Notes: generated by a model from the sequence alone, not told the origin. 11,249 bases of DNA from an uncultured Cetobacterium sp. (GCA_900766645.1 CAAFWD010000142.1:1-11249); one strand, 5' to 3'. Counted from the stretch's first letter, positions 1-6,873 are shown. Numbers and translations: made by a program.

Positions 1-233
1 GTAACTGGATAAAAATAGTTCAGAGAGTGCCTGTTCGTATTAATATAGAAAAAGAAAGTTTAGAGAAAAATGGAGTTTTACCTTTAGGGACATCGGTAAC
101 AGTAAAAGTAAATACAGAGAAACAAGGAAAAGTAGAAGAAGTTATGGAAAATCAAGAGTTTACATACTATAAGATTAATGCCCAAGAGATTGATTCTATT
201 ATAGAGGAGATAATAAAGGAAAATAGCTTATAG
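1..233 (+). CDS. EmrA/HlyD-type periplasmic adaptor subunit, C-terminal fragment
   Basis: This is the 3' end of a gene that begins outside the window. The open frame runs from base 3 to the TAG at 231-233 and gives 76 visible residues. The GTG at base 27 is not a real start, because the frame continues upstream with N-W-I-K-I-V-Q-R-V-P-V-R-I, the conserved end of the last beta-barrel of EmrA-like membrane-fusion proteins. In that family the adaptor links an inner-membrane pump to an outer-membrane channel, exporting drugs through the periplasm. The permease gene starts 11 bases downstream and its ribosome binding site overlaps this stop codon, so the two are surely one operon. An outer-membrane channel gene could lie further left, but that cannot be seen. 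The tail after the barrel is lysine/glutamate rich with no recognised domain. Confidence 0.85.
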   Translation, partial: NWIKIVQRVPVRINIEKESLEKNGVLPLGTSVTVKVNTEKQGKVEEVMENQEFTYYKINAQEIDSIIEEIIKENSL

Positions 234-240
234 GGAGGGG
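233..240 (+). promoter_or_regulatory. Strong ribosome binding site overlapping the upstream stop codon
   Basis: GGGAGGGG begins on the last base of the adaptor TAG stop and ends 4 bases before the permease ATG; the GGAGG core is 6 bases from it. The overlap implies translational coupling and equal supply of adaptor and pump. Confidence 0.7.
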
Positions 241-244
241 AAAA

Positions 245-1717
245 ATGAATTCAAAAATAATTTTTGCGACCATTGCCCTTGCTTTAGGATCTTTTATGAA
301 CGTATTGGATATGACCATTGTAAATGTATCCTTAACCCATATAGCAGGAGACTTTGCAGTATCTCCTGATCAAGGAACATGGGTGATAACTTCCTATGCA
401 GTAGCAGAAGCGATATTCCTTCCATTAATAGGGTGGTTAACAAAAAGATTTGGAATAATAAAACAATATTTAGGAGCTACGCTTCTTTTTACATTGGCAA
501 GTATGCTTTGTGGAATAAGTCCATCTTATGAATTTTTATTGGGAATGAGAATATTGCAAGGGGTAGTCGGAGCAAGTATGATTCCTTTATCTCAGACCCT
601 TATGTTAGGATTATATCCTAAAGAAAAAAAAGGAGTTGCAATGGGAATATGGTCAATGACCATTGTAATAGCACCAGTTGTAGGACCGATTTTAGGTGGA
701 TGGATTACTGATACAGCATCATGGAGATGGTGTTTTTATTTAAACATGCCAATAGGAATAATATCTAGTTTTATAGTATATCAATTATTAAAAACTGAAA
801 TGAAAAAAGAAGTTTCAATAAAAGAACCTATGGATTACATGGGATTTATATTTTTAGCTGTAGGAGTAGGGGCATTACAGATAATGTTAGATAAAGGAAA
901 CGACTTAGATTGGTTTTCAAGTCCAACAATAGTAACTCTTTCAATAGTTGCTTTTGTTTTTTTAACTATGCTTGTGCTTTGGGAGTGGAACCATAAAGAT
1001 CCAATTGTAAATGTAAGACTTTTTCAAGATAGAAACTTTTTTGTAGGGTCAGTAGCTTTAATGTTTTCTGTTTTAGCTTATTTTAGTGGTGTAGTTGCAA
1101 TACCTCTTTGGTTACAAAATTATATGGGTTACACAGCTTTTATAAGTGGAAGGTCTACAGCAACTTTAGGAATTGCTATAATGTTGGTAGCCCCCGTAAT
1201 TGGAAAGAAAATAGATAAACAAGATGCCAGAAAAGTTGGAGCGGTTGGATTTTTATTATTAGCTGCGGCATCATTTTATACAGCAAATTACTCACCTGAA
1301 GTTACGCCTGGATATATAAGTTACACTAGATTTTTAAATGGTTTTGGAGTTGGAATTTTCTTCTTATCTTTAAATACATTAACATTATCAAATATTAGTG
1401 ATGAAAATTTGGCAAGTGCTTCAGGAATATATAATTTTATGAGAAATATGGGAAGTAGTATAGGAACTTCTTTAGTTATTCCAGCATGGAATCACTCGAT
1501 GGCACTACATCATGAAATAATATCAAGTTCGATTAGTTCAGGAAATCCAAATATTCCTGCAACCCTTTTAAAATCTCAAGGTTTTTTAGAGATGATAAAT
1601 ATGGAAATTACTAAGCAATCAGCTATTATGGGAATAAATGATATTTTAGTTGGTAGTGGATATATTGCCTTAAGTTTAATTCCGTTTTTATTTTTAGCAA
1701 AATCAACAAAAAAATAA
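245..1717 (+). CDS. DHA2-family (EmrB/QacA-like) MFS multidrug efflux permease
   Basis: 490 aa, the usual length of 14-helix DHA2 proton-antiport pumps. The N-terminal family motif L-D-x-T-I-V-N-V is at residues 21-28 in helix 1. The loop 2-3 motif A (G-W-L-T-K-R-F-G) is at 63-70. The antiporter motif C region, A-P-V-V-G-P-I-L-G-G-W, is at 143-153 in helix 5, followed by the W-R-W-C-F-Y-L-N-x-P-I-G segment typical of EmrB. The role inferred from the family is export of hydrophobic toxic compounds with the EmrA-like adaptor encoded just upstream. The start is fixed by the ribosome binding site at 233-240. The gene is followed by about 15 bases and then a possible promoter for the next transporter; no clear terminator lies between them, so read-through into the AbgT gene is possible. 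The drug substrate cannot be read from sequence. Confidence 0.93.
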   Translation: MNSKIIFATIALALGSFMNVLDMTIVNVSLTHIAGDFAVSPDQGTWVITSYAVAEAIFLPLIGWLTKRFGIIKQYLGATLLFTLASMLCGISPSYEFLLGMRILQGVVGASMIPLSQTLMLGLYPKEKKGVAMGIWSMTIVIAPVVGPILGGWITDTASWRWCFYLNMPIGIISSFIVYQLLKTEMKKEVSIKEPMDYMGFIFLAVGVGALQIMLDKGNDLDWFSSPTIVTLSIVAFVFLTMLVLWEWNHKDPIVNVRLFQDRNFFVGSVALMFSVLAYFSGVVAIPLWLQNYMGYTAFISGRSTATLGIAIMLVAPVIGKKIDKQDARKVGAVGFLLLAAASFYTANYSPEVTPGYISYTRFLNGFGVGIFFLSLNTLTLSNISDENLASASGIYNFMRNMGSSIGTSLVIPAWNHSMALHHEIISSSISSGNPNIPATLLKSQGFLEMINMEITKQSAIMGINDILVGSGYIALSLIPFLFLAKSTKK

Positions 1718-1733
1718 AAGAGATATTTTTGTA

Positions 1734-1762
1734 TTGACAAAACTACATTTATGAAGTAAAAA
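1734..1762 (+). promoter_or_regulatory. Possible promoter for the AbgT-family transporter
   Basis: A perfect -35 box TTGACA (1734-1739) is followed after 17 bases by TAAAAA (1757-1762), a four-of-six match to the -10 consensus. It starts 17 bases after the permease stop. The weak -10 keeps this tentative; overlap with the direct repeat at 1742-1780 suggests regulated initiation. Confidence 0.4.
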
Positions 1763-1780
1763 GTATCACTACTACATTTA
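1742..1780 (+). repeat. 10-bp direct repeat flanking the AbgT promoter region (candidate operator)
   Basis: ACTACATTTA occurs at 1742-1751 (in the promoter spacer) and again at 1771-1780, a 29-bp period. In AT-rich DNA a 10-mer with two C residues repeated at this distance is suggestive of a pair of regulator half-sites, but no regulator gene is adjacent and chance cannot be excluded. Confidence 0.35.
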
Positions 1781-1826
1781 CGGGGAAGTGGGTAGAAAAT
1801 TTATATTTCATAGATGGAGGGTAAAA

Positions 1827-3374
1827 ATGGAGACAGAACTACGTGTAGAAGAAGGCAGAAAAGGATTAGGTTTTTTAGATAAGATTGCAAGTATGGCTAA
1901 TAAATTGCCACATCCAGTGTCAATTTTTATAATATTTTCATTGGTAGTAGCAATACTTTCAGCAGTTATGGCTAAAATGGGAGTACAAGTACAGCTAGAG
2001 AGTATTAAAGGTGGAACAGAAACTGTAGTAGTGAAAAGTTTATTAAATGCAACAGGGTTTAGATGGATTTTAGATAATATGATAAAAAACTTTGTGACAT
2101 TCCATCCTCTAGGAGTTGTTTTAGTCTTTTCACTTTTCTTTAATTTTTTAAATGAAGTTGGATTATTTCCAGCGTTTTTAAAAAATATAATGACAAAAAT
2201 TCCAGCAAAAGCGTTAACATATTTTGTTGTATTTTTGGGAGTTAATTCATCTTTTGCAGGAGATTTAGGATATATTTTAGTTATTCCAATTGCAGGGATA
2301 TTATTTAAAGCTGTAGGAAGAAATCCATTAGCAGGAATCTTGGTTGGATTTAGTTCTACATCGGCTGGATTTGCAGCATGTTTATTATCAATAGATGCTC
2401 TTTTAGGTGGACTATCAACAGCAGCTATAAAAATAGTTGATCCTAACTACATAGTTAATCCTTTAGCAAATTCTATATTTATGTTTGTTTATACTTTCTT
2501 TGTTACGATAATTATAGCTTTAGTAAATGATAAATATATAGAGCCAAAGCTTTCAAAATATGACATAGAAGAGGGAGAAGATGAGGTTGACTTAACTTCT
2601 GGAATAACCTCTGATGAAAAAAATGGATTAAAGTGGGCAGGGATAGGAATATTACTTTCTTTAGGGATTGTTCTATTATTATCTGTTCCAGAAAATGCAC
2701 CATTAAGACATCCGGTGACAGGTAAGTTATTATTAGGATGGAGTCCACTTTTATCAGCTATAGTTCCAGTGTCTTGCTTTATATTCTTTGTGCCAGGTTT
2801 ATTTTATGGAATAGCATCTAAAAAAGTAAAGAATGATAAAGATTTAGTTGAGTTATTATTTAAATCTGTAAATGGATTTGGAGCTTTTCTAGTTTTATGT
2901 TTTTTTGCTAGTCAGTTCATTGGTTGGTTTGGATATACAGAAATAGGAAAGGTTATAGCGGTTAAAGGTGGAAACTTCCTAGCTTCAATTGGCTTAAAAG
3001 GTATTCCTCTATTAATTGCATTTATATTCTTCTGTTCATTTGCTAATCTGTTTATAGGGTCAATGAGTAGTAAATATGCACTTTTAGCACCAATATTTTT
3101 ACCAATATTATATAAAATGGGAATTTCTCCTGAATTAGCTCAATTAGCATATAGAATAGGAGATTCATCAACAAATATAATTTCTCCATTAATGAGTTAT
3201 TTTGCATTGATGATAGTTTATTGTAATAGATATAATAAAAAATTTGGAATGGGTGAAATAATAACTTACATGATTCCATATTCTTTAGTGATACTAGTTT
3301 CAAGTATTATGTTTCTAATCGTATGGTTAACGTTAAATTTACCGATTGGGTTTGGAACTGTAAATTTCTTTTAA
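1827..3374 (+). CDS. AbgT-family transporter (p-aminobenzoyl-glutamate type)
   Basis: 515 aa from the chosen start, close to the ~508 aa of E. coli AbgT. The frame is open from a GTG at 1788, but ATG 1827 has GGAGGG five bases upstream (1816-1821), and the 13 extra residues from 1788 are basic and unlike the family, so 1827 is taken. Conserved family segments are visible. H-P-L-G-V-V-L at 93-99 precedes a helix ending in N-E-V-G-L-F. F-S-S-T-S-A-G-F-A-A lies at 175-184, G-S-M-S-S-K-Y-A-L-L-A-P at 411-422, and R-I-G-D-S-S-T-N-I-I-S-P at 443-454, the re-entrant hairpin region that carries substrate and cation contacts in AbgT structures. About ten membrane segments are visible, with a charged loop at 240-270. 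Family members import p-aminobenzoyl-glutamate (folate salvage) or export sulfonamides; no peptidase partner (AbgA/B) is adjacent, so substrate and direction stay open. Confidence 0.9.
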   Translation: METELRVEEGRKGLGFLDKIASMANKLPHPVSIFIIFSLVVAILSAVMAKMGVQVQLESIKGGTETVVVKSLLNATGFRWILDNMIKNFVTFHPLGVVLVFSLFFNFLNEVGLFPAFLKNIMTKIPAKALTYFVVFLGVNSSFAGDLGYILVIPIAGILFKAVGRNPLAGILVGFSSTSAGFAACLLSIDALLGGLSTAAIKIVDPNYIVNPLANSIFMFVYTFFVTIIIALVNDKYIEPKLSKYDIEEGEDEVDLTSGITSDEKNGLKWAGIGILLSLGIVLLLSVPENAPLRHPVTGKLLLGWSPLLSAIVPVSCFIFFVPGLFYGIASKKVKNDKDLVELLFKSVNGFGAFLVLCFFASQFIGWFGYTEIGKVIAVKGGNFLASIGLKGIPLLIAFIFFCSFANLFIGSMSSKYALLAPIFLPILYKMGISPELAQLAYRIGDSSTNIISPLMSYFALMIVYCNRYNKKFGMGEIITYMIPYSLVILVSSIMFLIVWLTLNLPIGFGTVNFF

Positions 3375-3377
3375 TAA

Positions 3378-3410
3378 AAAAAAAGGCAGATTTTTCATCT
3401 GCCTTTTTTT
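3378..3410. terminator. Bidirectional rho-independent terminator
   Basis: GGCAGAT (3385-3391), a 5-base loop and ATCTGCC (3397-3403) form a 7-bp stem, with a nine-A run before and a seven-T run after. It ends the AbgT gene on the plus strand and, because the A run is a U run in the other direction, also the SIMPL gene whose stop codon overlaps it at 3409. Confidence 0.9.
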
Positions 3411-4080
3411 ATTTCTTTTCCATATAAAATGTTGCATTTATATTTGCAGAAATATCTATTGAGTTTGGAATAGTGATTGGAACTGATGAATCTAGAGCTT
3501 TATTTGATATAGCAGAATAAACAAAAGGTCTAGGATAAGATTGATTTAAATTAATTTCTTTAGGAGAAATTTGAAGATTTTCCATATTAGCTATTAAGGC
3601 AGCTTTTTCTTTGGCATCTTCATAAGCTAATTTATAAGCTTTATCTTGTAATTCTTTTTTGTCAGATATTAAAAATTGAACCTGACCTATATTACTAACT
3701 CCACCTTTGTTAAGAGCAGATAAAATATCTCCTGTGTTTTTTAAATCTTTACTTGTAATTGTAATTTGGTTTGTTACGAAAAATTTTTTCTCTTTATCGT
3801 TTGAATAATCGGCTCTAAAATTTAAAGTATAGTTTTCTGTTTTAATATCCTTCTCTTTTAATCCTGTTTTTTTCAGAAGATTAATAGTTTTTTTGATTAT
3901 AGCTGTGTTATCTGTTACAGCTTCTTCAGAGATTGGATTACTAGTTTCAACAGTGGCAACTATTTTCATTGTGTCTGGTTCAGAGGATATGGTTCCCGTT
4001 CCAGTGACAGATATTGTTGGAATTTCATTTGCCATAACTAAAGACGAAAGCATAGTGAACATAATTAATTTTGTTTTCAT
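3409..4080 (-). CDS. Periplasmic SIMPL-domain (DUF541) protein
   Basis: 223 aa. Residues 1-17 form a Sec signal peptide (K-T-K, hydrophobic core, cleavage probably after V-M-A before N-E-I). The mature protein opens with I-S-V-T-G-T-G-T-I-S-S-E-P-D, the signature of the SIMPL/DUF541 family. It then has the alternating strand/helix pattern of that domain, including Q-D-K-A-Y-K-L-A-Y-E-D-A-K-E-K-A-A-L-I-A at about 145-164. Family members are secreted or periplasmic proteins of ill-defined function, some linked to oxidative or envelope stress and forming ring-like oligomers. AGGAGG sits 7 bases before the ATG. A strong terminator hairpin for the upstream reductase lies directly in front of the gene, so it either has a promoter hidden in that hairpin or relies on read-through. 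No functional link to neighbours can be seen. Confidence 0.85.
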   Translation of the reverse strand: MKTKLIMFTMLSSLVMANEIPTISVTGTGTISSEPDTMKIVATVETSNPISEEAVTDNTAIIKKTINLLKKTGLKEKDIKTENYTLNFRADYSNDKEKKFFVTNQITITSKDLKNTGDILSALNKGGVSNIGQVQFLISDKKELQDKAYKLAYEDAKEKAALIANMENLQISPKEINLNQSYPRPFVYSAISNKALDSSVPITIPNSIDISANINATFYMEKK

Positions 4081-4096
4081 AATAAAACCTCCTAAT

Positions 4097-4139
4097 AAAA
4101 AAAGCTTGTCTATAATAGTTATACTATATAAACAAGCTT
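4097..4139 (-). terminator. Rho-independent terminator of the flavin reductase gene
   Basis: On the minus strand a 13-bp stem (4139-4127 with 4114-4102) extends by four more pairs, after a bulged U, to a 3-base loop and is followed by seven U (4103-4097). The single mismatch is a C/A pair on plus but a G-U wobble on minus, so the hairpin is intact only as minus-strand RNA. It lies 16 bases past the reductase stop codon. Confidence 0.85.
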
Positions 4140-4154
4140 AAATTCTAGTTAAAA

Positions 4155-5837
4155 TTAATTTTTGTCACTTTTGATAAATTTAGCGGCCTGTTCTCCAGCA
4201 ATACGTCCAAAAACAACAGATGCACTGTATGCAGCACTACTATTAGTAACTTCACCAGCAGCATATAATCCTTTAGCAATATCTCCATTTTCTTTTAAAA
4301 CTTCAGTATTTTCATTAGCAACAACTCCACCTTTAGTCATGTGAACTGCAGATTGAACTTTTGCAGCGTAGAAAGGTCCCTCTGTTTTAAAAGTTCTTTT
4401 AAAAGGTTTATCTCTAAATGGATCTGTAGTTTTGCCATTAATAGCATCATTGAATGTATCTCTTGTCTTTAAAAGAGTTTCATAAGGGACATTTATTTTT
4501 TTAGCAAGTTCTTCTAATGTATCTGCTTTAACATGATATCCCATCTTTGTATGCTTTTGTAAACGGTAACTAGAGTCATATAAGTTTTGATCATAAATAT
4601 AGTAAGCATATCCACCAGGTTGAGCTAAAATATCCTTTGCTTTTGTCATTGTAGTTGCTCCTGTGATCTGTTCATTTGTAAATCTTTCTCCGTTTTGATT
4701 TACTAACATGAAACCATCACCACCACCAGTTAAGTCTCTACTAGGAACCATAATAAATGCGAAGATACTTAAAACATCTAAATTATCAACTTTTAAATCA
4801 TATTTCTCGAATACTGGAAGGAAATCTCCAGTAGCTCCCATTTGGTTAGAAGTTGCTAAAACTTCTGATCCAGGGGCGTGTTTAGCAAGAAGTTCTTTAT
4901 TATGAGAGAAACCACCAGTTGCTAAAATAATAGCATTAGCATTTATATCATAGAAGTTATTTTTGTTTTTAACTTTAACTCCAGAGAACTTACCATTGTT
5001 ATAGATAAGGTCAAGTCCCTCAGTTCCAGTTCTAATATCAACGCCCAGTTCTTTAGCTCTTTTTTCAAGACCATCTTGAATCTCTTCACCAGCATAAGCA
5101 TCTTTTTCAGCCATATGGTTTCTAAGACCATAGTTATAGTTTAGTTCTATTCCCATTTCTCTGAACCATTTATCTAGAACAAAGGCTCCTTTAGCTTGAG
5201 CAAGAGTTCTTTCAGGAGTATCCATTTTATTAGTTTTATCTTTTACAAATTTTTCAATTGTATCATTGATTCCATTTTTCTTTTGAGCCTCAGTATTTGT
5301 AATATCAAAGAAATTCATGTCGAATTTTCCATTTCCACTTAAAATATCTAATTTTTCAATAAGAATAACATCTTTAATTCCAGATTCCTTAGCAGATATG
5401 GCAGCAGTTAATCCAGCGGGACCTCCTCCAACAATTACAAGTTGAGTTTGAACAGGCTCTAAATAAGCAGCAGGCATTTCTGGAGCTTTAGTTTTCATAT
5501 TGATTCTACCAAAATCTTTTCCATCCTCTTTAAGAGCAGAAGCTACAGCTCTTTTAACACCTAATGATGTATAAGAAGCACCAGAAACACTATCAACTAT
5601 TGGTGTTTGTGCAGAAATTATTCTATCTTTAATAATTGGGAACGCTCTTGACATAATATGTGATGTTTCTTTGTGAGATATAAGCTTGATGTCTTTGATC
5701 TCCCCGTTATCAGTTATAACTTCGACTTTAATCTCACCTCCATACCCATTACCTTTTGTTACATAACTTTTTTCTTTCGAAAAAGAAAGAGTTGTAACCA
5801 AACAAAGAGCAGATAAGAATAACAATTTTTTCTTCAT
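4155..5837 (-). CDS. Exported FMN-bind/FAD reductase (flavocytochrome-c-like, heme-free)
   Basis: 560 aa. A Sec signal peptide (residues 1-20, K-K-K then hydrophobic, ending S-F-S) places it in the periplasm. An FMN-binding domain spans about 25-103, with S-G-A-S-Y-T at 85-90; by family analogy Thr90 carries covalently bound FMN, attached by an ApbE-type transferase not in this window. An FAD_binding_2 domain fills the rest: dinucleotide motif V-I-V-G-G-G-P-A-G at 134-142, A-T-G-G-F-S-H-N at 306-313, and the C-terminal F-G-R-I-A-G-E at 543-549. The catalytic proton-donor motif N-Q-N-G-E-R-F-T-N-E (380-389, Arg385) and His499 (H-M-T-K-G-G) match fumarate reductase-type enzymes. The fumarate-binding H-P motif and the H-G-x-N-R segment after G-E-V-T (528-531) are absent, replaced by I-M-V-P near 362-365 and N-S-S-A-A-Y-S-A-S. 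No CxxCH heme site is present. It is probably a periplasmic reductase of an organic acceptor other than fumarate. The ribosome site is A-A-G-G-G-G-G, about 12 bases upstream. Confidence 0.88.
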   Translation of the reverse strand: MKKKLLFLSALCLVTTLSFSKEKSYVTKGNGYGGEIKVEVITDNGEIKDIKLISHKETSHIMSRAFPIIKDRIISAQTPIVDSVSGASYTSLGVKRAVASALKEDGKDFGRINMKTKAPEMPAAYLEPVQTQLVIVGGGPAGLTAAISAKESGIKDVILIEKLDILSGNGKFDMNFFDITNTEAQKKNGINDTIEKFVKDKTNKMDTPERTLAQAKGAFVLDKWFREMGIELNYNYGLRNHMAEKDAYAGEEIQDGLEKRAKELGVDIRTGTEGLDLIYNNGKFSGVKVKNKNNFYDINANAIILATGGFSHNKELLAKHAPGSEVLATSNQMGATGDFLPVFEKYDLKVDNLDVLSIFAFIMVPSRDLTGGGDGFMLVNQNGERFTNEQITGATTMTKAKDILAQPGGYAYYIYDQNLYDSSYRLQKHTKMGYHVKADTLEELAKKINVPYETLLKTRDTFNDAINGKTTDPFRDKPFKRTFKTEGPFYAAKVQSAVHMTKGGVVANENTEVLKENGDIAKGLYAAGEVTNSSAAYSASVVFGRIAGEQAAKFIKSDKN

Positions 5838-5876
5838 GATAAATATATACCCCCTTAATTTTTATGAATTAGATAT

Positions 5877-5905
5877 ATAATAATCTAAAAAAACTTGTAA
5901 GTAAA
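5877..5905 (-). promoter_or_regulatory. Possible promoter of the flavin reductase gene
   Basis: On the minus strand TTTACT (5905-5900) and TATTAT (5882-5877) are 17 bases apart, about 40 bases before the start codon. Both boxes are imperfect and the region is AT-rich, so confidence is low. Confidence 0.35.
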
Positions 5906-5960
5906 TATTAATTTTAATTTTAAAGAGAAAATTTATAAGGGAAGGATAAAAAGGTAAAAT

Positions 5961-5992
5961 AAAAAAGGAGAACTTATAAATTCTCCTTTTTT
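5961..5992 (-). terminator. Rho-independent terminator of the cystatin-like lipoprotein gene
   Basis: AAAAAAGGAGAA (5961-5972) and TTCTCCTTTTTT (5981-5992) form a 12-bp perfect inverted repeat around an 8-base loop. On the minus strand it starts within the TAA stop codon of the lipoprotein gene and ends in a U run; being symmetric it could also stop plus-strand transcripts. Confidence 0.85.
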
Positions 5993-6302
5993 ATCGAACT
6001 ATAAAAATTCCATCTAAAGTTTCAAAAACAATAAAATTGTATTCTCGACCTATTATTTCTAAAGTGAAGTAGTGATTTACTCCAGCGACAATTTGTTTTT
6101 TGTATTCGATTACTTTATAATCTGTTGTTATTCCTTTATCCTTTATAAGTTTATTTAATGCTAACTTGGCACGGGCATCCATTTTACTAACAATAGGGGC
6201 ACCAACAGGTTTATAAGAGGTAGTAGAAGTAGTAGTGGTAGATGTTGTGTTAGAACATCCTACTATAGCAATAGTGGAAGCTAATAAAAATAAATATTTC
6301 AT
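5991..6302 (-). CDS. Lipoprotein with a cystatin-like (cysteine protease inhibitor) domain
   Basis: 103 aa. Residues 1-16 are a lipoprotein signal peptide with lipobox I-V-G-C, so Cys16 should be lipidated and the protein anchored in an envelope membrane. A Ser/Thr-rich tether follows (17-29). Residues 33-103 resemble a single stefin/cystatin domain. V-G-A-P at 33-36 sits where cystatins keep their N-terminal binding Gly. A helix follows (about 41-55), then K-K-Q-I-V-A-G-V-N-H-Y-F-T-L-E-I (68-83) with the hallmark first-hairpin loop Q-x-V-x-G (Gln70-Gly74), very like cystatin C. Last is a beta-strand pair ending at 103. The second-hairpin P-W of animal type-2 cystatins is not present (L-D-G there instead), and there are no disulfide cysteines. 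Inference: a surface or periplasmic inhibitor of papain-like proteases of host, competitor or self. AAAGGAGA precedes the ATG. It lies 59 bp downstream of a small membrane-protein gene on the same strand. Confidence 0.8.
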   Translation of the reverse strand: MKYLFLLASTIAIVGCSNTTSTTTTSTTSYKPVGAPIVSKMDARAKLALNKLIKDKGITTDYKVIEYKKQIVAGVNHYFTLEIIGREYNFIVFETLDGIFIVR

Positions 6303-6361
6303 AATATTTCTCCTTTAAAAATTTTATATATAGGATATACTAGAAAATATATTAAATCTTT

Positions 6362-6619
6362 TTAATAAAAATTTTTCTGTAAAAAATTTTTAAAATTCTC
6401 CAAAGATTTAAAATTTTCAAGATCAATATTTATGTTGTAGTTTTCAATAGTGAAGTATTTTGGATAGTAGTGGCTGATTAAAAATAAAATTATGATGATA
6501 AATTGTAAAAATATAAATTTATTTAATACTTTGGTTATATATTTTTTATTAGAAAAATTGGAGATTAAAAATAGAATTATATTTGTTGCTAAAACTAAAT
6601 AGATAAATATTAAATTCAT
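6362..6619 (-). CDS. Small two-helix membrane protein, unknown function
   Basis: 85 aa, not recognised. Two hydrophobic segments are visible, about residues 2-20 and 36-50, separated by a basic loop (N-K-K-Y-I-T-K). A polar C-terminal tail follows, rich in Asn, Glu and Phe (E-N-F-K-S-L-E-N-F-K-N-F). The frame stays open upstream to 7009, but that extension runs through a promoter and two plus-strand features. The ATG at 6617-6619 has a run of six G (6633-6628) 8 bases upstream as ribosome site, and a good promoter sits at 6653-6681, so the short version is chosen. It may be cotranscribed with the cystatin-like lipoprotein 59 bp downstream, as no hairpin terminator is visible between them. Confidence 0.6.
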   Translation of the reverse strand: MNLIFIYLVLATNIILFLISNFSNKKYITKVLNKFIFLQFIIIILFLISHYYPKYFTIENYNINIDLENFKSLENFKNFLQKNFY

Positions 6620-6652
6620 TAAAGATTCCCCCCTGGTAATATATTTATTAGT

Positions 6653-6681
6653 AATATAATATAAAAAATAAAAAATAGCAA
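6653..6681 (-). promoter_or_regulatory. Promoter of the small membrane protein gene
   Basis: On the minus strand TTGCTA (6681-6676), a 17-base spacer and TATATT (6658-6653) give four-of-six and five-of-six matches. It lies 33 bases before the ATG at 6619, which fits the chosen start and contradicts the longer open frame. Confidence 0.55.
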
Positions 6682-6759
6682 GAAAACCAAAGTTTAAACA
6701 TAAAATAAAAAGATATGGTAGAATCAAATTAGAATATATTGTGAAAAGAAAGGAAAAAA

Positions 6760-6873
6760 ATGGATACAAAAAGATTTGAAGAACTCTTAAATAAAAAGGA
6801 GTTAACAAAGGATGAAAAGAAAGAATTGAAAGCTTTTTTAGAAGAAATGAAAAAAAGTAGTGTAAAAGGTTGA
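6760..6873 (+). CDS. 37-aa microprotein, paralogue of the one at 8501-8617
   Basis: Reading from ATG 6760 to TGA 6871-6873 gives a 37-aa highly charged peptide. It begins M-D-T-K-R-F-E-E-L-L-N-K, continues L-T-K-D-E-K-K-E-L-K-A-F-L-E-E-M-K-K and ends V-K-G. AAAGGAA lies 5-6 bases before the ATG. It aligns with the 38-aa product at 8501-8617: both share R-F-x-E-(L/I)-L-N-K, then T-x-(D/E)-(E/K)-K-(K/R)-E-L-x-x-F and a final (M/L)-K-K. Keeping this pattern in two separate places is strong evidence that both are translated. The predicted form is two short helices with a turn at the N-K/T boundary; no membrane segment or signal is seen. Function unknown. It is 107 bp upstream of, and in the same direction as, the ctlX-like gene. 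Confidence 0.75.
   Translation: MDTKRFEELLNKKELTKDEKKELKAFLEEMKKSSVKG

Noticed and set aside
1788..1826. GTG start adding 13 residues to the AbgT-family protein
   Set aside because: ATG 1827 has an ideal GGAGGG site; the extension is basic, family-atypical and overlaps the leader region.
2512..3303. Minus-strand frames of 78 and 83 aa within the AbgT gene
   Set aside because: Shadows of a well-supported transporter; no ribosome sites or plausible products.
3893..4141. Plus-strand 82-aa frame
   Set aside because: Antisense to the SIMPL signal peptide and through a terminator; no ribosome site.
4155..5837. Annotation as fumarate reductase/flavocytochrome c proper
   Set aside because: No CxxCH heme motif and the fumarate carboxylate-binding motifs are missing, so only the broader reductase class is claimed.
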